NCBI RefSeq assembly: GCF_042659445.1 | Contig: NZ_JBHSSR010000001.1 | From: Macrococcoides epidermidis | GTDB taxonomy: Bacteria; Bacillota; Bacilli; Staphylococcales; Staphylococcaceae | Direction: 5' to 3' (one strand) | DNA: 64,000 nucleotides | Shown here: one piece after another, positions 8,978 through 16,897 of the stretch | Position numbering within the stretch: the first letter of the stretch is position 1 | How the letters are laid out: each line of letters starts with the position of its first letter | The notes under the pieces: generated by a model | What the model was told of the DNA's origin: nothing | The model's input: the letters and a program-made list of their open reading frames with translations, nothing else | Databases searched by the model: none | Position numbers and translations under genes: made by a program

Positions 8978-10282
8978 TTATAATTTACCCATTACTTTTT
9001 CTTCAATAACGTCTGTTAATTGACGTTTTACTGCTTCAATTGGTAATTCAGTTACTACTGGAGCTAAGAAACCATGAATGACTAAACGTTCTGCTTCCTG
9101 TTTAGAAATACCGCGACTCATTAAATAGAATAATTGCATCGGATCCACACGGCCTACAGAAGCTGCATGTCCTGCTGTAACATCATCTTCATCGATTAAT
9201 AATATCGGGTTAGCGTCTCCACGTGCTTTCTCTGATAACATTAATACACGTGATTCTTGTTGTGCGTCTGCTTTTGTACCACCATGTTTAATGTGGCCGA
9301 TTCCATTAAAGATTGAAGATGCTGAATCTTTCATTACACCGTGTTTTAAGATATGACCTTCACTAGATTTACCATATTGTATGATTTGAGTTGTAAAGTT
9401 TAATTTTTGTTCTCCACGACCTACTACAACAATCTTTAAATTACTCTTAGAATTGTCACCATTTAAGTAAGTCGTATTATCATTGATTGTATCTCCATCA
9501 TTCATCAAACCTAAAGCCCAGTCAATCGTTGCATCTTTTGCAGCCATACCACGACGAATCACATGTCCTGTAAATCCTTTGTTTAAGAAGTCAACGGCAC
9601 CGTAAGTGATCTTAGCATTATCTTTTGCGATAACTTCAGAAACTAAATTTAACTGTGCATCTTTTGTTTCTACAGTTGATAAATAGTTCTCAACATATGT
9701 TACTTCAGCACTTTCTTCAGCAACAATGATTAAATGGTTGATGATATTTACATCTGCATTATCATGTAATACTACATATTGAACTGGATTTTCAACAACT
9801 ACATTACGTGGAACGTATACGAATAGTCCACCATTCATCATAGCAGCATGCAATGCAGTCAGGCGGTGTTCATCTACTTTTACAGCTTCAGTCATATAGT
9901 ATTGTTTTACTAAATCACTGTTTTCAATTAATGCAGTTTCAATATCTTTTACGATTACACCTTGATCAATTAAAGACTGTTCAACTTTTACTAATGCAGG
10001 TGTATTGTTATGTTGCACAATAAGGTTTTCTACATTCTCCATATCCAATAAATTTTTAACCGCTTCAGGTAAAGCATCAGTTGAAGCATAGACATCACTT
10101 TTGATTGCTTTATGGTGAACATCAAAGACCCATTTATCAAGTTTTGTTTTATCTGGTTTTGGCATTTCAATTGTATTTAATTTATTAAAAGCGTCAGCAC
10201 GTAATTCTGCCATCCAAGTTGGCTCATTGCGTGATGCTGAGAAATTTTTAATCATATCGTTTGTTACATCGATTGTACTCAT
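8978..10282 (-). CDS. sufD: Fe-S cluster assembly protein SufD
   Basis: SufB paralogue, partner of SufB and SufC in the scaffold complex, likely involved in iron entry. The 434 residues carry the family features GGLFVYVPRNVVVENP, SSIFNGIGHIKHGGTKADAQQ, the GHAASVGRVDPMQLFYLMSRG region and the EAERLVIHGFL helix. Codons GTG and ATG lie side by side at the start; ATG at 10282, eight bases from AGGAGG, is the better choice. It is the second gene of the operon, 30 bases after sufC. Confidence 0.95.
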   Translation of the reverse strand: MSTIDVTNDMIKNFSASRNEPTWMAELRADAFNKLNTIEMPKPDKTKLDKWVFDVHHKAIKSDVYASTDALPEAVKNLLDMENVENLIVQHNNTPALVKVEQSLIDQGVIVKDIETALIENSDLVKQYYMTEAVKVDEHRLTALHAAMMNGGLFVYVPRNVVVENPVQYVVLHDNADVNIINHLIIVAEESAEVTYVENYLSTVETKDAQLNLVSEVIAKDNAKITYGAVDFLNKGFTGHVIRRGMAAKDATIDWALGLMNDGDTINDNTTYLNGDNSKSNLKIVVVGRGEQKLNFTTQIIQYGKSSEGHILKHGVMKDSASSIFNGIGHIKHGGTKADAQQESRVLMLSEKARGDANPILLIDEDDVTAGHAASVGRVDPMQLFYLMSRGISKQEAERLVIHGFLAPVVTELPIEAVKRQLTDVIEEKVMGKL

Positions 10283-10312
10283 CACATTTTCCTCCTATTT
10301 AATTATCAGGTA

Positions 10313-11089
10313 TTACGCGTTAATTGTTTCATCTTGAATGTTAAGCTCTTGTTTAATCCAGTCATAACCTTCAGCTTCAAGACGTTTCGCTAACTCTTCT
10401 CCACCTGATTTAACAACTTTACCTTGCATCATAACATGTACGAAGTCAGGCGTAATGTAGTTTAATAAACGTTGGTAATGCGTGATAATTAAGCAACCGA
10501 AGTTTTCTCCGCGCATTTCGTTAATTCCTTTAGATACAACTTTTAATGCATCGATATCTAAACCTGAATCGATTTCATCTAAGATTGCAAATTTAGGTTC
10601 TAGCATCATTAATTGAAGAATTTCGTTACGTTTTTTCTCCCCACCAGAGAATCCTTCGTTTAAGTAACGCTGTGCCATATCTAAATCCATTTCTAAAAAT
10701 TCCATATTTTTGTCTAATTTCTTGATGAACTGCATTAAATTGATTTCATTACCTTCTTCACGTTTAGCATTAATTGCTGAGCGTAAGAAGTCTGCATTCG
10801 TAACACCAGAAATTTCTGATGGATATTGCATCGCTAAGAAAAGACCAGCTTGTGCGCGTTCATCAACTTCCATTTCTAATACATTCTCGCCATCAAGTAA
10901 AACTTCACCTTGCGTAACTTCATATTTAGGATGACCCATAATTGCTGCTGATAAAGTTGATTTACCAGTACCATTAGGCCCCATGATTGCATGAACTTCA
11001 TTTTGTTTAATCGTTAAATTTACACCTTTTAAAATTTCTTTCCCTTCAATTGAAACGTGTAAATCTTTAATTTCTAAAACTGATACCAT
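10313..11089 (-). CDS. sufC: Fe-S cluster assembly ATPase SufC
   Basis: ABC-type ATPase that drives conformational change of the SufBCD scaffold. The 258 residues show Walker A GPNGTGKS (near residue 38), signature FSGGEKKR (near 149), Walker B FAILDEIDSGLD and the switch histidine ITHYQR. It is the first gene of sufCDSUB, translated from ATG with GGAGGG eight bases upstream, and is preceded by a promoter at 11131-11159. Confidence 0.97.
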   Translation of the reverse strand: MVSVLEIKDLHVSIEGKEILKGVNLTIKQNEVHAIMGPNGTGKSTLSAAIMGHPKYEVTQGEVLLDGENVLEMEVDERAQAGLFLAMQYPSEISGVTNADFLRSAINAKREEGNEINLMQFIKKLDKNMEFLEMDLDMAQRYLNEGFSGGEKKRNEILQLMMLEPKFAILDEIDSGLDIDALKVVSKGINEMRGENFGCLIITHYQRLLNYITPDFVHVMMQGKVVKSGGEELAKRLEAEGYDWIKQELNIQDETINA

Positions 11090-11130
11090 ATTGAATTCCC
11101 TCCGATATATATAATAATTTCATCTTATCT

Positions 11131-11159
11131 AGTTTATAATAATTTTAATCTGAGGTCAA
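11131..11159 (-). promoter_or_regulatory. Likely suf operon promoter with overlapping dyads
   Basis: Read on the minus strand, TTGACC (11154-11159) and TAAACT (11131-11136) are 17 bases apart. The -35 is embedded in a perfect inverted repeat AGGTC-AAA-GACCT (11153-11165). A PerR-like 15-mer (11134-11148), one base from TTATAATNATTATAA, spans the -10 and spacer. Which, if any, of these is bound by a repressor is inference. Confidence 0.6.
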
Positions 11160-11360
11160 AGACCTATGACTTAAATCACAGTACTTATTATAACCTAAAT
11201 AAGGTATTAGTTAAATTAATCGGGCTAAATATTTTTAATCAGTGAGAAAATATGTCTTTTGATTGAAAATAAAGAAACATGAATACAACCTTAATCTTCA
11301 ATATAGTTTAAAAATCTCTTTCAAACTAACTCTTCATTCTATATCATCTTCACATTAATA

Positions 11361-11416
11361 AAAAAAAGAGATTAAGACAAATGTCTTAATCTCAAATGTC
11401 TTAATCTCTTTTTTTT
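11361..11416. terminator. Met operon terminator with a duplicated arm
   Basis: GAGATTAAGACA (11368-11379) pairs with either of two tandem identical 15-base copies, AAATGTCTTAATCTC, at 11379-11393 and 11394-11408. A-runs on the left and T-runs on the right make it usable on both strands; its natural client is metQ on the minus strand. Confidence 0.85.
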
Positions 11417-11417
11417 A

Positions 11418-12251
11418 CTATTTTGCTGGAATTACTTTTCCATCATATTTTTTATTAATGAAATCCTGGATTTCTTTTGATTGTAATACTTTAACTAATG
11501 CTTTGATCTTAGCATCATCTTTATGTCCTTCTTGCACTGCAATTAAATTTGCGTATGGAGAATCTTCACCTTCAATTGCAATTGAATCTTTAACTGGATT
11601 TAATTTATTTGCTAAAGCAAAGTTAGAGTTGATGATTGTTGCATCACCTTCACCATTGTTATAAGTTTTAGGAACAAACTCTGCTGCTTGTTTGTTGTTG
11701 AATTGAATATCTTTTTTATTTTCAACGATGTCTTTAAATGTCGCTTTTACAGGATCTACTCCGTCTTTAAGTTTAATTAAACCTGCTTTTGTAAAGAATG
11801 ATAAGAAGCGTCCTTCTTCAGCCGGGTTATTAGATACATACACTGTTGCACCTTTTTTTAATTCATCTAAGTTTTTCACTTTTTTTGAATATACCGCCAT
11901 TGGTTCAACGTGGACATTACCTGCTGATTCAATTTTGTATCCTTTAGCTTTTTTCTCAGTTTCTAAATACGGTGTATGCTGGAAGTAGTTCGCATCGATG
12001 TCCCCTTCTGATAACATACGGTTTGGTGTTGTATAGTCATTGATGATTTTAATTTTTAAATCATAACCTTCTTTTTTAAGTGCTGCTTTTGCTTCTTCTA
12101 AAATTTCTGCATGTGGTGCGGGTGAAGCCCCTACTGTGATCGTTTTGTCATCTGACTTTGAAGTTTTGTTGTCGTCAGATTTATCATTACCACAAGCTGC
12201 AAGAATTAATATTAATGATGCAGTAAGAAATACGTAAAATAATTTTTTCAT
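11418..12251 (-). CDS. metQ: Methionine-binding lipoprotein MetQ
   Basis: Substrate-binding protein of the methionine ABC importer, anchored outside the membrane. The 277 residues begin with a lipoprotein signal ending in the lipobox LAAC (lipidated Cys20), then a serine/lysine-rich linker and an NLPA-family fold (VGASPAPHAEIL, GDIDANYFQHTPYL, NNPAEEGR, FVPKTYNNGEGDATIINSNFALANKL). It is the last gene of metN-metI-metQ and ends on the hairpin described at 11361-11416. Confidence 0.95.
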   Translation of the reverse strand: MKKLFYVFLTASLILILAACGNDKSDDNKTSKSDDKTITVGASPAPHAEILEEAKAALKKEGYDLKIKIINDYTTPNRMLSEGDIDANYFQHTPYLETEKKAKGYKIESAGNVHVEPMAVYSKKVKNLDELKKGATVYVSNNPAEEGRFLSFFTKAGLIKLKDGVDPVKATFKDIVENKKDIQFNNKQAAEFVPKTYNNGEGDATIINSNFALANKLNPVKDSIAIEGEDSPYANLIAVQEGHKDDAKIKALVKVLQSKEIQDFINKKYDGKVIPAK

Positions 12252-12303
12252 TTTTAACGCTCCTCTTTTTTGTATTATTTTTATAAAAATCCATTATGGA
12301 TAA

Positions 12304-12996
12304 TTAACGTTTATCAACTTTCTTCGTAATAATGTCACCGACGAATTGAATGAGGAATACAATAATTAAAATAATTACTGTAGAAACAAAAATTACGTCA
12401 TTTTGTCCTCTTGTGAATCCAACTAAGTAAGCTAAGTTACCTAAACCACCGGCACCAATAACGCCAGCGATTGCTGTAGAACCAACGAGTGCAATCGTTG
12501 TGACTGTAATACCAGATACAATTGCTGGTAAACTTTCAGGAATTAATACTTTTTTAATTAATGTCCATGTATTTGCGCCCATTGATTCAACAGCTTCGAT
12601 TACACCTTTATCTATCTCTTTCAATCCAATTTCAACAAGACGTGCGTAGAAAGGTGCCGCACCAATAATTAAAGCTGGCAGTGCTCCTTTTACTCCACTG
12701 ATTGTCTGCATGATTAAATTTGTAAATGGAAATAGCAATAAAATCAAGATAATAAATGGGATTGCTCGGAATAAATTGACGATAAAAGCTGTAACACTAT
12801 AAAATACACGTGCTGCTTTTGACTTACTGCGAGAAGTTAAGAACAATATAATACCGATAATTAACCCAAATATAAATGTGAATATTGCAGAAATAAAAGT
12901 CATTGATAAAGTTTCAACGGTTGCAGTCCATACATCTGCCCATACCACATTTTTCATGCTTAACATATCTGTCAATGTTTTAATAAAATTATCCAT
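12304..12996 (-). CDS. metI: Methionine ABC transporter permease
   Basis: A 230-residue membrane protein (also called MetP) with five to six hydrophobic segments. The conserved permease loop is EAVESMGANTWTLIKKVLIPESLPAIVSGITVTT in sense, with the short motif EAxxxxG at about residue 135. It forms the channel with MetN and MetQ. Its start overlaps metN by eight bases behind GGAGG, indicating coupled translation. Confidence 0.95.
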   Translation of the reverse strand: MDNFIKTLTDMLSMKNVVWADVWTATVETLSMTFISAIFTFIFGLIIGIILFLTSRSKSKAARVFYSVTAFIVNLFRAIPFIILILLLFPFTNLIMQTISGVKGALPALIIGAAPFYARLVEIGLKEIDKGVIEAVESMGANTWTLIKKVLIPESLPAIVSGITVTTIALVGSTAIAGVIGAGGLGNLAYLVGFTRGQNDVIFVSTVIILIIVFLIQFVGDIITKKVDKR

Positions 12997-14014
12997 GTCT
13001 TTCTACCTCCATCTCAACACCATGGCTTTTTAATTCTTCAGCGATAGGTTGAAGTGATCCGTTAACTTCTTTAACATGAACAATTAAATTACCGAAAGAT
13101 CCTGATTGAGTATGTTTAACATTTCCTGCTAAGATATTCATCTCGATGCCGTACTTCTTAATTACTTTACTTACGATAGGCTGGCCAGTTGAAGAGCCAA
13201 CAAATTTTAATTTCATGATACTGCCATGTGGATATGCTTGTTTAATCTCTTCGATTGAAGTCTCAGTTTCATTATCCTGGATATCATCACGTACAAAACG
13301 TTTTGTGATAGTTGTTTTTGGATTATTAAATACTTCTATCACTGATCCTTCTTCAACCACTTTCCCTAACTCCATGACAGCTACTTTGTGACAGATCTTG
13401 CGAATAACTTCCATCTCATGGGTGATTAAAATTATGGTTAAGTTCAACGTTTTATTAATATCAACTAATAGTTCTAGAATTTCATCTGTCGTCTGTGGAT
13501 CTAAAGCACTCGTTGCTTCATCACAAAGTAAAACGTCAGGATCATTACTTAATGCACGGGCAATACCTACACGTTGTTTTTGCCCTCCTGACAATTCTGA
13601 AGGATAAGCATTTTCTCTGCCTTCTAATCCAACAAGTTTAATCAAAGATTGCACTTTAGGACTAATGTCGCTCTTTTTAACGCCGGCTATTTCAAGAGGT
13701 AATGCAATATTGTCATAAACCGTTCTACTCCAAAGTAGGTTAAAATGCTGGAATATCATTGATATTTTTTGACGTTCTTTATTCAGTTGCTGCTTTGACA
13801 GTTTATTGATGGTACTGCCATTTACAATCACGTCACCACTCGTCGGTAATTCTAATCCGTTAAACATTCGAATTAATGTACTTTTCCCGGCACCACTGAA
13901 ACCAATAATACCGTAGATCTCACCGCTTTGAATTTCAAGATTTACGTTATCGACAGCTTGTATATTTCCTTTTTTTGTTGTAAATGTCTTTACGACATTG
14001 TTTAATGTAATCAA
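12989..14014 (-). CDS. metN: Methionine ABC transporter ATP-binding protein MetN
   Basis: ATPase of the methionine importer, 341 residues. Walker A GFSGAGKST near residue 38, signature LSGGQKQR near 141, Walker B VLLCDEATSALDP and the switch histidine ITHEME are clear. The C-terminal third is the NIL/ACT-like domain that lets methionine inhibit the transporter. The frame starts with TTG, six bases after GGAGG, with no suitable ATG. Transcription is controlled by the SAM riboswitch just upstream. Confidence 0.95.
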   Translation of the reverse strand: MITLNNVVKTFTTKKGNIQAVDNVNLEIQSGEIYGIIGFSGAGKSTLIRMFNGLELPTSGDVIVNGSTINKLSKQQLNKERQKISMIFQHFNLLWSRTVYDNIALPLEIAGVKKSDISPKVQSLIKLVGLEGRENAYPSELSGGQKQRVGIARALSNDPDVLLCDEATSALDPQTTDEILELLVDINKTLNLTIILITHEMEVIRKICHKVAVMELGKVVEEGSVIEVFNNPKTTITKRFVRDDIQDNETETSIEEIKQAYPHGSIMKLKFVGSSTGQPIVSKVIKKYGIEMNILAGNVKHTQSGSFGNLIVHVKEVNGSLQPIAEELKSHGVEMEVERHG

Positions 14015-14033
14015 ATTTGGCCTCCTAACAAAA

Positions 14034-14192
14034 AAACGTCTCTCCTATGTGAACATAAGAAAGACGATAATTATCTATTTTCGACTCTCTCATCTTCTAA
14101 AGTTAATATAACTTTATGTGAATTGGCACCATGTCATTATTGACGGTTGCCGGGTTTCATAGGGCACATCCCTCCACCACTCTGGATAAGAG
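14034..14192 (-). promoter_or_regulatory. SAM riboswitch (S-box) with terminator, controlling metNIQ
   Basis: On the minus strand the aptamer runs from CTCTTATC (14192-14185) to GATGAGAG (14094-14087), which pair as P1. Between them are the S-box hallmarks AGAGTGGTGGAGGGA, GCCCTATGAAACCCGGCAACC and a pairing AGTTATATTAACT arm. The expression platform is a 13-bp hairpin at 14037-14066 (CGTCTTTCTTATG / CATAGGAGAGACG, loop TTCA) followed by seven Ts. Known logic: bound SAM lets the terminator form and shuts off transcription, so the importer is made when methionine and SAM are low. Confidence 0.97.
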
Positions 14193-14231
14193 TTTATTTA
14201 GTTGTTTTATGAATATGTTCTTTATCTTAAG

Positions 14232-14543
14232 TCAATTTGAAGTATTCGTCAACAGTAAATTTAAATTTTCATACAAAGTTGTTACGGACTCAAATTGATA
14301 AGAAATATTTTCGACTATCCCATTACGAATAAACAATAGCACAGGTACACTTTTTATTTCATAATACTGACTTAAATTTTCATAATAATTTAAATCAATT
14401 TTTATAACGGGTATATTTAGAGATGCAGCAGTAATATCTAACATCTTTTCTGCAAGCTTACATGTACCACAAAACGGGGTATATCCAAATAGAATAAATG
14501 GTTGATCTGAAATTTCAAATTGCAAAAGCTGATTTAAGTTCAT
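14232..14543 (-). CDS. Thioredoxin-like protein with CGTC active site
   Basis: A 103-residue thioredoxin-fold protein. The active-site cysteines C25 and C28 (PFCGTC) and the cis-proline loop KSVPVLLF near residue 69 are visible. No signal peptide is present, so it is cytoplasmic. It starts inside the upstream TOPRIM gene (overlap 29 bases), has only a poor ribosome site and is therefore probably translated by coupling. Its partner is unknown; it is a YtpP-like minor thioredoxin rather than the main TrxA. Confidence 0.8.
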   Translation of the reverse strand: MNLNQLLQFEISDQPFILFGYTPFCGTCKLAEKMLDITAASLNIPVIKIDLNYYENLSQYYEIKSVPVLLFIRNGIVENISYQFESVTTLYENLNLLLTNTSN

Positions 14544-14904
14544 ATTGCGCGGGCTTACCTTTCCATATCAATTGTTGTTTTACATCAAACTGATGTTTCA
14601 TCATCGTTCTTGCTAAATAATCTAGTGGACAATTACCCACCTCACCGTATTTCGGATCAATATGAATATGATTACTTTCACTCACATGGCGTTTAAACCA
14701 AGATCTAATTTTACGTCCAGCTTTATCACTATCGGTCATAATATAAACTTTATGATGATACAAATCTTCAATCATATCATCCAGTTTTCCGATACCCATC
14801 GTGCCATTGGTGCATATAATATGTACAGGTTCCGTTAATACTTCTTGTAATCTTAGTTTGTCACGCTTTCCTTCTACAACGATAACTTTAGTAATTACAG
14901 ACAT
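14515..14904 (-). CDS. Small TOPRIM-domain protein (YusF-like)
   Basis: A 129-residue stand-alone TOPRIM domain. The conserved glutamate lies in VVEGKRDK near residue 9 and the DxD pair in IMTDSDKAGRK near 55. TOPRIM domains bind Mg2+ and act in nucleases, primases and topoisomerases; the role of this small form is not established. Of three possible starts (GTG 14913, ATG 14910, ATG 14904), only the last lies at a normal distance (6 bases) from the ribosome site AAGGTG. Confidence 0.8.
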   Translation of the reverse strand: MSVITKVIVVEGKRDKLRLQEVLTEPVHIICTNGTMGIGKLDDMIEDLYHHKVYIMTDSDKAGRKIRSWFKRHVSESNHIHIDPKYGEVGNCPLDYLARTMMKHQFDVKQQLIWKGKPAQYELKSAFAI

Positions 14905-14953
14905 GTCCATCACCTTTTTATCATATTGTATTCAGTTTTAGCAATTTGATAAT

Positions 14954-14986
14954 AAAAAAATTCCTTGATAAATTATTATCAAGGAA
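14954..14986 (-). terminator. gcvH terminator
   Basis: On the minus strand TTCCTTGATAA / TTATCAAGGAA (14961-14986, loop TAAT) is followed by seven Ts, a standard intrinsic terminator 11 bases after the gcvH stop. Confidence 0.85.
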
Positions 14987-14996
14987 ATTATACCAT

Positions 14997-15365
14997 TTAT
15001 GCGTTAATCATTTCATCATATTGTGCTTGATCCATTAATTCTTCAAGTGCAGCATCGTCAGCTTCAACTTTAATCATCCAAGCTTGATCCATTGCTGATT
15101 CGTTTACTAATTCAGGAGAATCTTCTAATTCAGAGTTAACTTCAATAACTTTGCCTGAGATAGGAGCATATAATTCAGATACAGTTTTTACTGACTCAAC
15201 GCTACCAAAAGGAGCACCAACTTCGATTTCATCTCCAACTTCTGGTAATTCAACGAATACGATATCCCCTAATTCAGATTGTGCGAAATCTGTAATACCG
15301 ATTGTTTTAACATTATCTTCTGATTTTACCCATTCGTGATCTTTTGAAAATTTTAAGTTTGACAT
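14997..15365 (-). CDS. gcvH: Glycine cleavage system H protein
   Basis: Lipoylated carrier, 122 residues. The lipoyl lysine is K60 in GSVESVKTVSEL, within the typical HEWV...ADGTxGITDFAQxxLGDIVFVELPEVG framework (here HEWVKSEDNVKTIGITDFAQSE). In low-GC Gram-positives GcvH carries aminomethyl groups for glycine cleavage and is also the platform on which lipoate is first built, the substrate of LipA also in this window. It appears monocistronic: terminators and a divergent regulator gene flank it. Confidence 0.96.
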   Translation of the reverse strand: MSNLKFSKDHEWVKSEDNVKTIGITDFAQSELGDIVFVELPEVGDEIEVGAPFGSVESVKTVSELYAPISGKVIEVNSELEDSPELVNESAMDQAWMIKVEADDAALEELMDQAQYDEMINA

Positions 15366-15437
15366 TATAAACCCTCCGTTTAATTAAAGTACTATCACTA
15401 TAATAATGACACATTGTAAGCGTTTATTCAATCATTT

Positions 15438-15791
15438 TTATAACCAAGTATCGCTATATTCTTTTTCTTTAAAGCCTAAAGTAATTTTATTGCCATTAAC
15501 AGCTAACGGTCTTTTAACTAACATACCATCTGAAGCAAGTAATTCAAACTTTTCATCATCTGACTTTTCGCTTAATGTTTCTTTAAGGTTTAATGCTTTA
15601 AATTTAGCACCCTGTTTATTGAAAAGCGCATCAATATCAACATTTGTCTGTTCTACAATCGCTTTAAATTCTGCAGCCGTGGGAGTAAGTTCAACGATAT
15701 GGATAGGTTCAAAACTAACGCCATGTGTTTCTAAATATTTTGCTGCCTTTCTACATGTACTACAATTTGGTAACTGATAAAATTTTATCAT
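15438..15791 (-). CDS. ArsC/Spx/MgsR family protein
   Basis: A 117-residue protein of the ArsC-like thioredoxin fold with the redox pair C10 and C13 (NCSTCRKA). Its length and KYLETHG and KRPLAVNG motifs resemble Spx, MgsR and YusI. Spx and MgsR are RNA polymerase-binding redox regulators, whereas YusI-type members have no proven role. The RPI motif typical of ArsC-type proteins reads KRPLAV here. Two ATGs lie side by side behind AAGGAGG; I use the second (15791, six bases spacing). Confidence 0.8.
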   Translation of the reverse strand: MIKFYQLPNCSTCRKAAKYLETHGVSFEPIHIVELTPTAAEFKAIVEQTNVDIDALFNKQGAKFKALNLKETLSEKSDDEKFELLASDGMLVKRPLAVNGNKITLGFKEKEYSDTWL

Positions 15792-15862
15792 CATAGGCCT
15801 CCTTCTTAATTTAACCTAATATTAACAATTATTCTTAAAGGTTACAACTGCAATCCTTATCG

Positions 15863-15891
15863 TTTAATAATTTATTAAAAAGGTATATAAT
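15863..15891 (+). promoter_or_regulatory. Probable promoter of the thioredoxin-like gene
   Basis: TTTAAT (15863-15868) and TATAAT (15886-15891) are 17 bases apart, with the gene starting at 15935. The -10 is perfect and the -35 weak. Confidence 0.5.
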
Positions 15892-15934
15892 TATCATATA
15901 AATAAATTATATAAAACACTGTGAGGGAATAATT

Positions 15935-16255
15935 ATGAGAACAATAAGTCAATATGAAGAATTTAAAGAAATTATAAATCAAGATGAGAAAGTAATCGTA
16001 AAATTCTTTGCAGATTGGTGTCCCGATTGTACACGTATGGATTTCTGGATTGATCCTATTGTAGATGAATACAATGACTATACATGGTATAAAATCAACC
16101 GTGACCAAGTACCTGAAGCTGCTGATGAGAATGAAGTGATGGGTATCCCAAGTATCCTTATCTTTGAAAAAGGTGAAAAATTAGCACATCTTCATTCTGC
16201 TAACGCAAAAACACCTGAATCAGTTAAAGCATTTTTAGCCGAGAACTTAAAATAA
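15935..16255 (+). CDS. Thioredoxin family protein with CPDC active site
   Basis: A 106-residue thioredoxin-like protein. The active site is FADWCPDC (C29, C32) and the cis-proline loop is MGIPSILIF near residue 71. CPDC instead of CGPC suggests a different redox potential and partner from TrxA; the substrate is unknown. It is a single gene on the plus strand between convergent minus-strand genes, with its own promoter and the hairpin terminator at 16264-16298. The ribosome site is GAGGGA. Confidence 0.85.
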   Translation: MRTISQYEEFKEIINQDEKVIVKFFADWCPDCTRMDFWIDPIVDEYNDYTWYKINRDQVPEAADENEVMGIPSILIFEKGEKLAHLHSANAKTPESVKAFLAENLK

Positions 16256-16263
16256 AATTTTAA

Positions 16264-16298
16264 ATTTATAAACCATCCATTGATGAAATGGATGGTTT
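16264..16298. terminator. Bidirectional terminator between thioredoxin-like gene and nitroreductase
   Basis: AAACCATCCATT pairs with AATGGATGGTTT across a short loop, followed by a T-run on the plus strand and preceded by an A/T-rich stretch for the minus strand. It serves two convergent genes. Confidence 0.85.
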
Positions 16299-16300
16299 TT

Positions 16301-16834
16301 TTAATATGCTGAAATTAAATTATTATTCTTTCGTGCCTTATATTCTGATTCCGTTTGAGCTGTTAAATAAACCGCTCCATAAATCATTTCATCAGTCTCG
16401 CAACCTAGATGTTTTGATAACTCTGGGTGTAGTAAAGGTGGTTGTGTTTTAATACAGCTCCCTATCTTTTCTTCATATAAAGCTAATGAAAGCGTCTGCA
16501 TAAAACCGCCAATCGCAAGAACATCTTCTAAATTTTCTTTTTGACGTCGATCGCGTGGACCAACGACTAACAATATACCAGCAAGTATTTTTGTTTTGTC
16601 TACATGCTGAATTTTTTTCTCTGCATTATTCTTAAATGCAACGTCAGCAAACGTCTGAGCATAGTTTTCTAATCTTTCTTTTTTCACCCACACAATGCGC
16701 CAAGGTTCACGCATACCGTGGTTAGGTGCATATGTCGCTAATTCAATCGCACGTTCTACAGCGCTATCTTCAACAGTTGTATCGACATACTGTTTAATAC
16801 TTCTTCTATTTTTTATCGCATCTTTTAATTCCAA
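16301..16834 (-). CDS. Nitroreductase family protein, probably iron-regulated
   Basis: A 177-residue FMN-dependent nitroreductase-fold protein. The flavin-binding start IKNRRSIKQY, the LATYAPNHGMREPWRIVWV segment and IGGFMQTLSLALYEEKIGSC are typical. The frame opens with TTG behind GGAGG. It has a near-perfect promoter whose start region is covered by a Fur box (16854-16868), so expression in low iron is predicted. From memory, S. aureus NtrA, a nitroreductase at the equivalent place beside aroD, takes part in reductive release of iron from siderophores. That role here is inference. Confidence 0.88.
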   Translation of the reverse strand: MELKDAIKNRRSIKQYVDTTVEDSAVERAIELATYAPNHGMREPWRIVWVKKERLENYAQTFADVAFKNNAEKKIQHVDKTKILAGILLVVGPRDRRQKENLEDVLAIGGFMQTLSLALYEEKIGSCIKTQPPLLHPELSKHLGCETDEMIYGAVYLTAQTESEYKARKNNNLISAY

Positions 16835-16853
16835 AAAAATACCTCCTCATAAA

Positions 16854-16897
16854 TGATAACCATTATCAATTATAAAGAAGTATCATTAATTTGTAAA
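16854..16897 (-). promoter_or_regulatory. Nitroreductase promoter with Fur box
   Basis: On the minus strand TTTACA (16892-16897), 17 bases, TATAAT (16869-16874), then directly the 15-mer TGATAATGGTTATCA (16854-16868). The 15-mer differs by one base from the Fur 7-1-7 consensus TGATAATNATTATCA. The box covers the expected transcription start, a repressing position. Confidence 0.8.

Larger units (their letters stand above)
11090..11417. other. Intergenic region between suf and met operons
   Basis: A 328-base gap. It holds the suf promoter and its dyads (11131-11165) and the met operon terminator (11361-11415). Between them, at about 11170-11355, is A+T-rich sequence in which I recognise no gene, structured RNA or repeat. 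Confidence 0.6.

Noticed and set aside
15416..15429. cre-like TGTAAGCGTTTATT upstream of gcvH
   Set aside because: The core is good but the last two conserved positions (CA) are TT, so the match is too weak to call.
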